Shown: positions 11,551 to 21,147 of the stretch, piece by piece
Numbering within the stretch: the stretch's first letter is position 1
How the letters are laid out: every line of letters begins with the position of its first letter
Assembly: GCA_030741055.1 (NCBI GenBank)
Contig: JASLWC010000004.1
Span: forward strand, 1 to 46,083
DNA length: 46,083 bases
Direction: 5' to 3'
Source: Prochlorococcaceae cyanobacterium ETNP18_MAG_14
Lineage (GTDB): Bacteria; Cyanobacteriota; Cyanobacteriia; PCC-6307; Cyanobiaceae
The notes under the pieces: model-generated
Seen by the model: only the letters and a program-made list of their open reading frames with translations
What the model was told of the DNA's origin: nothing
Database searches by the model: none
Position numbers and translations under genes: made by a program

Positions 11551-12297
11551 GTGACTGGCCCTGATGTTGAATGTGATTCTGAAGCCAGGGGCTATCGCGA
11601 GCGCTTGGAGGATGGGCGGCGGGCCATGGCTCATCTCATTCATGTGTGGCATGAGCGCAATGGTTGGTCGCATAAGGTTTTGCCCGCTCTTGCGGAATGT
11701 CTGGATCTTGGTCGAGTTCATAATTCGCAGATCTCCAATCTTCGCAACGGCAAACTTGCTTCTCCAGGCCCTGAAGTGTTTCTTGCCTTGGGTCAGGCCA
11801 ACGCCATACTTCATGCTGGTTTGGAGCCGATTCGCGATCGCCTGAAGGAGGGCCATCCCGACTTACTCAAGGTTTTATCTGAGAGTGCCCTTCCTTTGGA
11901 AGGAGAAGATGGCCAGCCCCTTGGGGCTGGCGTCCTATTTGAGATTTTTGTTGGCCTGGCGTCTTTGCCCTCAGGTTTTGATTGGCGGATTGAGGAGGAT
12001 GAGGCTGCCGCCCTAAGTGCTGCTTTGGCAGATCGTCTCTGCGATGGGAAATCTTGGCGTCACTGTCGTGACAAGGTGATGGCGGCTTATCCAGTCAGTA
12101 AGGCACAGCGCAGGGAGCGCTTTGCGGCTGTGATGGCTGGCCTGAGGGACTACAACGCCGAGGAGCTCGATGGGGAATTGCTAGATCTGCACTCCACTCA
12201 GGTTGCCTTGGGTGGGTTTGATCGCAAGGGGGCTGAGGGTTTTTTGGATGATCTTCGCGCTCGAGCGGTGTTGTTGGCTGATCAGGAAGCGCCGTGA
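11551..12297 (+). CDS. Conserved hypothetical with an XRE/Cro-like HTH-resembling segment
   Basis: 248 aa (GTG start; internal ATG at MAHLIHVWHERN); ALAECLDLGRVHNSQISNLRNGKLASPGPEVFLALGQAN resembles an HTH_3 pattern. Confidence 0.65.
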   Translation: MTGPDVECDSEARGYRERLEDGRRAMAHLIHVWHERNGWSHKVLPALAECLDLGRVHNSQISNLRNGKLASPGPEVFLALGQANAILHAGLEPIRDRLKEGHPDLLKVLSESALPLEGEDGQPLGAGVLFEIFVGLASLPSGFDWRIEEDEAAALSAALADRLCDGKSWRHCRDKVMAAYPVSKAQRRERFAAVMAGLRDYNAEELDGELLDLHSTQVALGGFDRKGAEGFLDDLRARAVLLADQEAP

Positions 12298-12299
12298 GA

Positions 12300-13202
12300 T
12301 TAGCGGGAAATCTGTACTCGACGGGCTAGGCCAAGACGGCGCAATACCTTTATGTGTTGCCAGGTGATATCTAATTCAAACCAGCGCATACCGTGACGGG
12401 CACTTGCGGGATAAGCATGGTGGTTGTTGTGCCAGCCTTCGCCGAAGGTGAGCAGTGCCACCCACCAGCAGTTACGAGAAAGGTCGGGGCTCTCGAAGTT
12501 GCGGTAGCCAAATGCATGGGTCGCGGAGTTCACCAGCCAAGTCACGTGATAAACAACAACCAGTCGTAGCGGGATGGCCCAGAGCACAAGGCCAAGTCCG
12601 CCGCCGTGCACCTGAGCCAGTTCTCCGTACCAGTAGAGACTTAGGCCAATGGGGATTTGCAGCAAAAGGAACCAACGATCAAGCCATCGAAAGAAAGGGT
12701 CTGCCTGCACATCCGCCGCAAAGCGGTTCCTATGACGCAGGGCGGGAATTTCATGCAGCATCCACTCGCTATGTGCCCACCAGAGACCTCGGCCGGCATC
12801 GTGGTGGTCATTGGGTTGGTCGGAGTAGCGGTGGTGATGACGGTGCAGAGCGACCCATTCAATGGGGCCGCTCTGACAGGCCAGAGTGCCCATGATTACC
12901 AGAAGTTTCTCCAACCAAGAGGGTGCGACAAAGCTGCGATGAGCTACCAGTCGATGGAGCCCCAAGGTCACCCCAAGCACCGTCATCCAATAAAGAACGC
13001 CAAAAGCTACTAACCCTTGCCAGCTCCAGTTTGCAGGTAGCAGTGCAAAGGTGGCAGCTACATGCATAGCCACCATGAAACTGGTAGTGCCCCACTTGAA
13101 TCGACGTTGATGGGCCGGCAGAGGCTCTCGGGGTGCGATTACAGCAGCCCATTCGTTTTGTTGACGGCTGGTGGACTCATAGACCGGAAGGTTTGAAACC
13201 AA
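12300..13202 (-). CDS. Fatty acid desaturase (DesC-like), copy 2
   Basis: HRLVAH, HRHHHR, HNNHH boxes; paralogue of the ORF at 10561. Confidence 0.9.
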   Translation of the reverse strand: MVSNLPVYESTSRQQNEWAAVIAPREPLPAHQRRFKWGTTSFMVAMHVAATFALLPANWSWQGLVAFGVLYWMTVLGVTLGLHRLVAHRSFVAPSWLEKLLVIMGTLACQSGPIEWVALHRHHHRYSDQPNDHHDAGRGLWWAHSEWMLHEIPALRHRNRFAADVQADPFFRWLDRWFLLLQIPIGLSLYWYGELAQVHGGGLGLVLWAIPLRLVVVYHVTWLVNSATHAFGYRNFESPDLSRNCWWVALLTFGEGWHNNHHAYPASARHGMRWFELDITWQHIKVLRRLGLARRVQISR

Positions 13203-13475
13203 GAGGAACTCCTTGTGTTTGGGACGGCTGCTTGGCTTTCAGTGCTGGCGACGTGAGCAGATCATTCTCAAATCTAAAGGAACCATGAAATCGACTCCTT
13301 TGCTCTTGTGCAGGTTTGTGCATTCTTCACCTTTGCTTAGCTCTGGCAGCTGGGCAAATCATTCGCAAAGGCCTTACTAGGCAAACTGTTGCCTGCTCGT
13401 AAATGCTGCTACTTAGCTCTTAATAGCGGATTTTGGCTGACGTTCTACGAAGGTTCAGCATGGGGATGACTGATC

Positions 13476-14792
13476 TTGATCCCAACTTTTGTGCAGAGAT
13501 TTTCCGTAGTTGGCTTTGATGAAGAGCTTGTGCAGCAGTGGGCCAGGCGGCATGTCAATGCTGTTTGCAGGCGCCTTCAGGGGCTTGCAAACCAACGTAC
13601 TGCTGCTGTAGCGCCTCGCCTTGAAAAGGTGTTGGAGGCATTTAGTAGCGAACGTGTTGCGACACAACACTTCGCTTCCCTCACTGGTTATGGCCATGGC
13701 GATCAGGCCAGGGAAGTCGTTGATCGGGTGTTTGCTCGGGTGCTCGGTGCTGAGAAGGCAGCTGTACGGCTCCAATTCGTTAGTGGTACCCATGCGATTG
13801 CCGCGGCTTTGTTTGGCGTACTTCGGCCTGGTGATCAGTTGTTGTCAGTAACCGGGCAGCCTTACGACACATTGGAAGAGGTGATTGGTCTGCGGGGATC
13901 CGGTCAGGGTTCTATTGCTGAATTCGGGATTTCTTATCAACAGCTACCCCTCACTGCTGAGGGCTGCGTAGACATCCCAGCATTGGAAAGAGCTCTGGAG
14001 GTGCCAAGGCGGATGGTGTTTATTCAGCGCAGCTGTGGCTATAGCTGGCGGCCATCTCTGTCGATCGCAGCTATTGACGAGCTCTGTGCTCGCATTCATG
14101 CATCTCAGCCGGAGTGTGTTTGTTTTGTCGACAATTGCTATGGAGAGCTGGTTGAGGAGAGAGAGCCCCTCGAGGTTGGTGCCGACCTGATTGCAGGCTC
14201 CTTGATTAAAAACCTGGGTGGCACAATCGTTCCCACAGGTGGTTATGTCGCAGGCCGGGCTGATTTGGTGGAGCAGGCCTGTTGCCGGCTCACTGCACCG
14301 GGGATTGGTAGTGAGGGTGGCATTGGTTTTGATCTCTATCGCTTGGTATTGCAGGGTTTGTTCCTGGCTCCGCAAATGGTGGCAGAGGCTTTGATTGGAG
14401 CTGATCTAGTGGCTGGTGTGTTCGACGGGCTGGGCTTTGCCGTGAAGCCTGCGCTTGGAGCCCATCGTGGGGATTTAATTCAGGCGGTGCAGCTTGGAGA
14501 TCCTGAGGCTTTGAAAGTTGTTTGCAGGGCTTTTCAGGCATGTTCCCCGGTAGGGGCTTATCTCGATCCTGTACCAGCTGCTATGCCCGGCTATGCCAGT
14601 GATTTAGTGATGGCAGGGGGCACATTTATCGATGGCAGTACCAGTGAATTCTCTGCCGATGCCCCCCTGCGTCCCCCTTACAACCTCTATGTGCAGGGAG
14701 GTACCCATCGCACTCATGTGGAATTGGCCCTCATTCGGGCTTTGGTGGCATTGGTGCGCGCCGGTTTGCTTGATTTGCCCCAGACTGGTTGA
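13476..14792 (+). CDS. Methionine gamma-lyase-like / aluminium resistance family PLP enzyme; exact start uncertain (TTG)
   Basis: PLP fold motifs: VSGTHAIAAALFGVLRPGD, FVDNCYGELVEEREP, GSLIKNLGGTIVPTGGYVAG. Confidence 0.85.
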   Translation: MIPTFVQRFSVVGFDEELVQQWARRHVNAVCRRLQGLANQRTAAVAPRLEKVLEAFSSERVATQHFASLTGYGHGDQAREVVDRVFARVLGAEKAAVRLQFVSGTHAIAAALFGVLRPGDQLLSVTGQPYDTLEEVIGLRGSGQGSIAEFGISYQQLPLTAEGCVDIPALERALEVPRRMVFIQRSCGYSWRPSLSIAAIDELCARIHASQPECVCFVDNCYGELVEEREPLEVGADLIAGSLIKNLGGTIVPTGGYVAGRADLVEQACCRLTAPGIGSEGGIGFDLYRLVLQGLFLAPQMVAEALIGADLVAGVFDGLGFAVKPALGAHRGDLIQAVQLGDPEALKVVCRAFQACSPVGAYLDPVPAAMPGYASDLVMAGGTFIDGSTSEFSADAPLRPPYNLYVQGGTHRTHVELALIRALVALVRAGLLDLPQTG

Positions 14793-14811
14793 GCTTTGCC
14801 TCGCTGGCTCG

Positions 14812-15201
14812 ATGGCTTTCAATTTTCCTGATCACTTTCGCTTCGCCGAAACCCATGAATACGCCAGGTTGGATGGTGATTTGGTGCGTGTAGGTATCAG
14901 TGCCTTTGCTGTTGATCAGCTGGGAGACATCGTCTTTGTAGATCTGCCGGAGGTAGGTGCTGCGTTAGAGCGGGGTTCCAGTTTTGGCTCTGTTGAGTCG
15001 GTTAAAGCTGTTGAGGAGCTGCATGCTCCGATCAGTGGTGAGCTGGTGCGGCGTAATGAGTCGGTGCTTTCCAGTCCGGATGAACTTCAAAATGATCCTC
15101 ATGGTGAGGGTTGGCTGCTTTTAGTTCGTCCGTCAGAACCAACTCAGTTGCAGGAGTTGATGGATGCAGCCACCTACGCAAGCAAGTTGGCTACTGAATA
15201 A
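14812..15201 (+). CDS. gcvH: Glycine cleavage system H protein
   Basis: MAFNFPDHFRFAETHEYARLDGD; lipoyl site GSVESVKAVEE; ORF track overextends to 14632. Confidence 0.96.
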   Translation: MAFNFPDHFRFAETHEYARLDGDLVRVGISAFAVDQLGDIVFVDLPEVGAALERGSSFGSVESVKAVEELHAPISGELVRRNESVLSSPDELQNDPHGEGWLLLVRPSEPTQLQELMDAATYASKLATE

Positions 15202-15256
15202 ATCCCGTGGGAATCTTATAAAGGGCCAGGTTTGGCGACAGATTTTCTAAAGTTGC

Positions 15257-18229
15257 TTGCTCCGTCTTTATGAATCTCCCTTGACATTGCTTGAACAGCG
15301 TCCAGTTGAGACTTCAAGCAGTCAGTCGTCCCCTTTTTGGGCTAGGCACATTGGGCCGAGTTCTGAGGATCAGCAGCAAATGCTGCTGGAGCTTGGGCAT
15401 CGTGATTGGCAGACTTTTATTGAGGCTGTAGTTCCCCCCGATATTCTTGATACAACTCCGCCCAGGGGTGTCCTTCCTGAGGGCTGTGGGGAAGAGCAAG
15501 CGATAGAGGAACTGCGTGTAATCGCAGCTACCAATCAGTTGAAGCGCTCGTTGATCGGGCTTGGCTATTACGGCACAGCAACACCTGCGCTGATTCAGCG
15601 CCAGGTATTGGAAAATCCTGCTTGGTATACCGCTTATACGCCTTATCAAGCTGAGATCTCTCAGGGCAGATTGGAGACTCTGTTCAATTTTCAAACACTA
15701 ATTAGTGAGCTAACGGGGTTGGCGATAGCCAATGCTTCGTTGCTTGATGAGGGAACTGCAGCCGCTGAGGCGATGAGCCTCAGCTTTGCTGCTTGCAAAC
15801 GGCCTGAGGCCCATCGCTTTCTTGTGGATGCGGAGGTGCTTCCCCAGACTCTTGCAGTGCTGAAAACCCGTGCGGAACCCCTTGGTATCCATCTTGAGGT
15901 AGCCGAGCCGATCAGCTTTCGATTCGACGCTGAGGTCTTTGGTGTTTTGCTTCAGTTGCCTGGCCGCAGTGGAAGGCTTTGGGATCCCACTGCCTCGATA
16001 AGGGCAGCTCATCAGGTGGGGGCACTGGTGACAGTTGCGATTGATCCTCTGGCTCAGGTGTTGATTGCTCCTGTGGGTGACTTAGGTGCAGATATTGCTG
16101 TTGGCAGTGTTCAACGTTTTGGGGTGCCCGTTGGTTTTGGCGGACCTCACGCTGCCTTTTTTGCTGTTCGTGAGGCTTTTAAGCGACAAGTTCCCGGTCG
16201 TCTAGTTGGTCAGTCTGTGGATGCGGAGGGTCAACCGGCCTTGCGGTTGGCTTTGCAGACCAGGGAGCAACACATTCGTCGAGACAAAGCCACCAGCAAC
16301 ATCTGCACGGCTCAGGTATTGCTGGCCGTGATGGCGACGTTCTATGCAATTCACCATGGTCCTGATGGCCTTACGGCAATTGCTCGTCGGGTGCTGCGCT
16401 TACGGGCTCAACTCGAGCGGGGATTGGTCCAGATGGGCTATCCAGTGCAGCCGCTAGCACGTTTTGACACTGTTGAAGTGATTTGCCCTGAGGCTCCGGC
16501 TGTTCATCAGGCAGCAGCTTTGGCAGGCTTCAACCTGCGGTTGCTTCCTATCGGTGTTGCGCCAGAGGAAGCCAATGGATTTGGGATCAGTTTTGATGAG
16601 CTCAGCACCGATCAGGAGCTAGGCAAGATCCTTCAGATTTTGGCGGAGGCTGTGGGTCAGTCCTTGCCAGTAATTGAAGACCTTCCTGTAGAGGAGCTTT
16701 TGGAGCTGCCTTTGCGCCAGCGACCCTGGCTGCAACAGTCAGTGTTTCATCTATATCGCAGCGAAACTGAGCTGCTGCGTTACATCCAGCGTCTCGTTAG
16801 TCGCGATTTCTCATTGGTGCACGGGATGATCCCTCTGGGTAGTTGCACCATGAAGCTCAATGCTGCAGCTGAGCTGATGCCAGTGAGCTGGAGGGAGTTT
16901 GCGGCGCCCCATCCGTTTGCCCCTTCAGATCAATGCAATGGTTATCGGCGATTAATTCAGGACCTAGAAGGTTGGTTTGCATCTATCACTGGCTTTGCTG
17001 GAGTGTCTTTGCAGCCGAATGCCGGTTCTCAAGGGGAATTTGCCGGTTTACTAGTGATTCGGGCTTGGCATCATTTTCGTGGTGAGCAGCAAAGAGATGT
17101 TTGCCTGATTCCTACTAGTGCTCACGGCACCAATCCAGCCAGCTCTGTGATGGCTGGTTTGCGAGTGGTGCCTGTGGCTTGTGATCAGGAGGGCAATGTT
17201 GACCTCGACGATCTGGCATGCAAGGCATCTGCTCATGCCTCTGAGTTGGCGGCGCTAATGATCACTTATCCCTCAACTCATGGCGTTTTTGAGCCGAAGA
17301 TCCGCGAGATCTGTGAGCTCGTCCATCGCCATGGTGGTCAGGTGTATCTGGATGGCGCCAATCTCAATGCTCAGATCGGGTTTTGTAGCCCTGGTACTTA
17401 TGGCGCTGACGTCTGTCATATCAATCTGCACAAGACGTTTTGTATTCCCCATGGTGGAGGCGGACCAGGCGTAGGCCCTATAGCGGTGGCTGCTCATTTG
17501 ATGCCCTTTTTGCCAGGCCATCCCCTTGCTAGCTGCGGTGGTGAGCAGGCGATCGGTCCAGTTTCTGCTGCGCCATGGGGCAGTGCAGGCATCCTGCCGA
17601 TCACTTGGATGTATCTGCGCATGATGGGTGCTGAAGGTTTGCGGCAGGCCAGTGCTGTTGCGCTGTTGTCTGCTAATTACCTGGCCCATCGGCTTCACCC
17701 TTATTACCCGGTGCTTTTCAGGGGTCAATCAGGGCTGGTTGCCCATGAATGCATCCTGGATCTGCGTCCTCTCAAGCGCAGTGCCGGTTTGGAAGTAGAC
17801 GATATTGCCAAGCGGCTAATGGACTACGGCTTTCATGCTCCAACTGTGAGCTGGCCTGTGGCTGGGACAGTGATGGTGGAACCCACCGAAAGCGAGAGTC
17901 TTGAGGAATTGAATCGCTTCTGCGATGCCATGATCGCCATACGGGAAGAAACGGCGGCGATTGAGTCGGGGCAGATGGATCCCCACAACAATCTGCTGCG
18001 GCGGGCACCTCATACTTTGGCTGCTGTTACCGCAGAGGTTTGGGATCGGCCTTATTCGCGCACTGAGGCGGCGTTCCCATTAGCTGATCAGCGTCAAAGC
18101 AAGTTTTGGCCTGCAGTTTCTCGTATTGATAATGCCTATGGCGATCGCAATTTGGTGTGTAGTTGCCCAACGGTTGATGAGCTCACTGATAAAGATGTTC
18201 GCCAGCCTCCCCTGGTGCAAACCAGTTGA
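15257..18229 (+). CDS. gcvP: Glycine dehydrogenase (decarboxylating) P protein; start uncertain (non-ATG in ORF track)
   Basis: 990 aa; [17 protein letters not shown] lysine region [21 protein letters not shown]. Confidence 0.97.
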   Translation: MLRLYESPLTLLEQRPVETSSSQSSPFWARHIGPSSEDQQQMLLELGHRDWQTFIEAVVPPDILDTTPPRGVLPEGCGEEQAIEELRVIAATNQLKRSLIGLGYYGTATPALIQRQVLENPAWYTAYTPYQAEISQGRLETLFNFQTLISELTGLAIANASLLDEGTAAAEAMSLSFAACKRPEAHRFLVDAEVLPQTLAVLKTRAEPLGIHLEVAEPISFRFDAEVFGVLLQLPGRSGRLWDPTASIRAAHQVGALVTVAIDPLAQVLIAPVGDLGADIAVGSVQRFGVPVGFGGPHAAFFAVREAFKRQVPGRLVGQSVDAEGQPALRLALQTREQHIRRDKATSNICTAQVLLAVMATFYAIHHGPDGLTAIARRVLRLRAQLERGLVQMGYPVQPLARFDTVEVICPEAPAVHQAAALAGFNLRLLPIGVAPEEANGFGISFDELSTDQELGKILQILAEAVGQSLPVIEDLPVEELLELPLRQRPWLQQSVFHLYRSETELLRYIQRLVSRDFSLVHGMIPLGSCTMKLNAAAELMPVSWREFAAPHPFAPSDQCNGYRRLIQDLEGWFASITGFAGVSLQPNAGSQGEFAGLLVIRAWHHFRGEQQRDVCLIPTSAHGTNPASSVMAGLRVVPVACDQEGNVDLDDLACKASAHASELAALMITYPSTHGVFEPKIREICELVHRHGGQVYLDGANLNAQIGFCSPGTYGADVCHINLHKTFCIPHGGGGPGVGPIAVAAHLMPFLPGHPLASCGGEQAIGPVSAAPWGSAGILPITWMYLRMMGAEGLRQASAVALLSANYLAHRLHPYYPVLFRGQSGLVAHECILDLRPLKRSAGLEVDDIAKRLMDYGFHAPTVSWPVAGTVMVEPTESESLEELNRFCDAMIAIREETAAIESGQMDPHNNLLRRAPHTLAAVTAEVWDRPYSRTEAAFPLADQRQSKFWPAVSRIDNAYGDRNLVCSCPTVDELTDKDVRQPPLVQTS

Positions 18230-18336
18230 AGGCAGTAATTTGTCATTGAAAACCGAATTTTTGGCTTTCAATACATTGCATGCCGCAGTTTTTTGATCAT
18301 ACTGACCGGCATCTGCACCATTGCTGGGGGGACAGC

Positions 18337-18600
18337 ATGGATAGCGACACTTCACTCAATCAACTACAAAAACGCATGGGAAGCGGTGGCCTAAGCCTTC
18401 CCACCCTTCCAGATGGATTGGAAACAGCTCGTCTTCAAGGACATACCTTGGCGATGGATGGAACCAATGTGGTGCGCGTTCCTTTTGGTGTTCGTCAGTC
18501 CAGGCGGCAACGACCTGAGCGTCCGGAGCGATGGGCCACGGTGGTGTTGCCATTTAATTCTCATGGTGGGCATCCAACACCTCCTCCTCATGCAGCCTGA
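18337..18600 (+). CDS. Conserved hypothetical small protein
   Basis: In-frame ATG within ORF 18280-18600: MDSDTSLNQLQKRMGSGGLSLPTLPDGLETARLQGHTLAMDGTNVVRVPFGVRQSRRQRPERPERWATVVLPFNSHGG. Confidence 0.55.
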   Translation: MDSDTSLNQLQKRMGSGGLSLPTLPDGLETARLQGHTLAMDGTNVVRVPFGVRQSRRQRPERPERWATVVLPFNSHGGHPTPPPHAA

Positions 18601-18604
18601 TTAA

Positions 18605-18871
18605 TCAGGCTGCGTCACATAGGTTTTTCCCCTGAGAGAGACGCCAATCCAGCAGAGACTTGACTTCCTCTAGGGAGCAGCTTTTGGTACGGAAGGGCAG
18701 TATCAACATCGGGCTGCGTTCAGGCCTAACCAACCAGGTTTGGTTTGCCTGTGGCAAGAGTAGGAAGCCGCGATAACGCACTGCAAATTCGTGGCCAGGC
18801 TTAGATCCCATTGGGCCGAGAAGTAATTGCAATGATTGGCACATTTCAGTACACAACATGTGGTGTGCCAA
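18605..18871 (-). CDS. Conserved hypothetical protein
   Basis: 88 aa ORF, convergent with the preceding gene. Confidence 0.5.
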   Translation of the reverse strand: MAHHMLCTEMCQSLQLLLGPMGSKPGHEFAVRYRGFLLLPQANQTWLVRPERSPMLILPFRTKSCSLEEVKSLLDWRLSQGKNLCDAA

Positions 18872-19293
18872 CCCCTTTCAGAAAGTCTTTATAATTACGA
18901 AGGGCTCTTGTTGCCGTCCTCGCGAGCTTCCATAAGGCCTTTTGCTCAAAGGAGTCTGGATGAATTCCAAGTTAGTGAAACTACATTTAAGGGTGTTCGA
19001 TTTGACTGACAACCTCCCTTGCTTACTCCATATCTAGTGGAGGTAAAGCTCGGTATAGTTGAAGTCGAAGCTCCAGATCGTTAGCGAGACCACCTTGATC
19101 GCGGCCTTTGCGATAAATGCAGCTTTCGGCGCATCGATCAAAGATTGAGAGGGTGTTTCAGCAGCAGCAGCTTCTGGTCAGAATCTTCCCAGCTCTTATT
19201 CATGCTCTATCTAGTTGCGTTTGCTGATTATTTAGTGGTTGTTGTGGCATGTAATCGAGAGAACGTGCTGATTTCGATTACATTTCTGCTCGC

Positions 19294-21147
19294 CTAATAG
19301 TTGGCTCCTGTGCGGCGATGATGAACGGCTGTTGTGCCTTCTGCGTCGAGCACGCCCCCGTGGCTTAATTCTGCATAGATGAGCCAGTGATCACCACATT
19401 CCATGCGCAGTCTCACCGTGGCCTCGAGCCAAGCCAGTGCCTCGGGCAGGATCGGTTGGCCGGCTGGACTGCTGTCGAGTTCTAGTCCTGCAAAGCGGTC
19501 TGCGCCGGGTGGAAATGGTTGCAGGAATTGCTTCATCAATTGGTTTTGTCGGCCTTCGGCCAGCACATTGATGGCGAAGCAGTCATCACGCTGCAGCAGA
19601 GTTTCCACTGCTCGGTCTTTAGCGATCGAAACGGTGAGGCCTGGAGGTGAAAAGCTTGCTTGGCTAACCCAACTGGCCACCATGGCGCCGCTGAGGCTTT
19701 TATCTCCTTCACCTTTGCGGACTGTGAGCACGCATAGGGCACCCACCACTCGACCTAGAGCTAACACTGCTGGATCGCTGCGACTTGCACTCATCCCACC
19801 GGCAGTGCGTCGCTGCTGACGGCTTTGTCCTTTCAGCAGGCTTCGACCAAAGTGCGTGCCTGTTTCCTCGAGAGTTTTGATCATCGCAGCATCTGGACTG
19901 AATTTCACTTTGATCGGATCAAATCCGAATTGAAAACCGCCGTCTCGCAGTTTGCTTTCGAGAAGGTCGAGTGCTTCGCCGCTCCAGCCGTAGCTGCCGA
20001 ATACGCCGACTGGTTTGCTGCGGTCGCCCTCTGCAAGCAGCGTGCCTAGGGTCGAGATGATTGGCGTTGGTGCATGGCCTCCCAGGGTTGGTGAGCCGAT
20101 CAGATAGGCATCTGCTTCTTGAATCGCTTGTAGTAGCTCATCAGCGGGGGTGAACTCGCAGTTGATACTTTTCACACGCACTCCGGTTCTACTCACGCCT
20201 TGGGCCAGGGCATCAGCGATCGCGGCTGTGTTGCCGTAGGCACTAGCGAAAAGCAGCAAGACGTTGATTGCGGCATCTTGATGTCCTTCACTCCAGCGCC
20301 GGTAGTCGCTGAGTAGGCTGCGCCAGCTCGCTTCTATGGCTGGACCATGGCCTGGTGCGATGGTGCGGATGTCTAGCTCTTCGAGCCTGTCGACGAGGCT
20401 ATTTACCTGGTTGCTTATCGACGCCATTAGGCAGTCGTAGAAATGGCGCCGCTCTTCTTCCGTGCTGTTGCGGTTGGCTTCTGCCCAGTTGCTTGTGCAG
20501 AGGTGAGCAGCGAACAGCTTGTCGCTCATCAATAGGCCAAGGCTTTCTTCAAAGGCCAACAGGCCGCCTGGCCAACGCGCTGTCGGAGCAGGAATCAGCC
20601 TCAACTGATGATTGTTGCTCAGTTGAAGAACTTGTTCTTGCCGAATAATCTGGATATCTGGTAAGGGAGCTATCGCTGGGGTTACCTCGTCTTGCTCACC
20701 CGGTGCTGTTGGTTTGCGTTGATTCCAGAGCTCTTTGATTAGTTTGGCGCCGGGATTGGAGCTGATTAATTCCAGCTGGGGATAAACATCAGCCAGCTTC
20801 TGTAGTAAGGCGATGCGGTTGGGGTTGATGTGTCCAACGACAACTTGAAGGGCTGTGGTGTTGCTCTCTAGAGCATTGGCGAGGGCGGGCATGAACACCT
20901 CGGCATAGGCAGCTCCGGGTGGGTGAACCAATACCGCTGAGTGATGATCCCCCTCACTGTTTTGACCAGCGGCAAACAGGAAGCTATTGGCTGTGCTGCC
21001 TCGTTCAAGGGCATATTCCGATTCAAAACGCAGTCGTTGGGGACTCAGGCCTCGCAGGCTGACTAGACCTGCTTCTATTGGGATGCTGATTGTTTGGCGT
21101 TGGCTGATGGCTGTGTCTGTTGCTTGATGGCTAGAGGATGTTTTCAT
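19294..21147 (-). CDS. flv1: Flavodiiron protein, Flv1-like (degenerate diiron ligands)
   Basis: 617 aa; beta-lactamase-like + flavodoxin (LLLFASAYGNTAAIADALAQG) + flavin reductase; HINPNR instead of HxExDH. Confidence 0.8.
   Translation of the reverse strand: MKTSSSHQATDTAISQRQTISIPIEAGLVSLRGLSPQRLRFESEYALERGSTANSFLFAAGQNSEGDHHSAVLVHPPGAAYAEVFMPALANALESNTTALQVVVGHINPNRIALLQKLADVYPQLELISSNPGAKLIKELWNQRKPTAPGEQDEVTPAIAPLPDIQIIRQEQVLQLSNNHQLRLIPAPTARWPGGLLAFEESLGLLMSDKLFAAHLCTSNWAEANRNSTEEERRHFYDCLMASISNQVNSLVDRLEELDIRTIAPGHGPAIEASWRSLLSDYRRWSEGHQDAAINVLLLFASAYGNTAAIADALAQGVSRTGVRVKSINCEFTPADELLQAIQEADAYLIGSPTLGGHAPTPIISTLGTLLAEGDRSKPVGVFGSYGWSGEALDLLESKLRDGGFQFGFDPIKVKFSPDAAMIKTLEETGTHFGRSLLKGQSRQQRRTAGGMSASRSDPAVLALGRVVGALCVLTVRKGEGDKSLSGAMVASWVSQASFSPPGLTVSIAKDRAVETLLQRDDCFAINVLAEGRQNQLMKQFLQPFPPGADRFAGLELDSSPAGQPILPEALAWLEATVRLRMECGDHWLIYAELSHGGVLDAEGTTAVHHRRTGANY

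Noticed and set aside
12455-13013. Plus-strand ORFs opposite desaturase copy 2
   Set aside because: Shadow ORFs antisense to a gene with intact histidine boxes.
13264-13380. Short ATG ORF MKSTPLLLCRFVHSSPLLSSGSWANHSQRPY after AAAGGAACC
   Set aside because: 31 aa without family features or GG motif; not supportable from sequence alone.
15202-15256. Glycine riboswitch before gcvP
   Set aside because: Only about 55 nt between gcvH and the gcvP ORF; no recognisable tandem aptamer.
17273-17728. 151-aa minus-strand ORF
   Set aside because: Antisense to gcvP, which is clearly the real gene.
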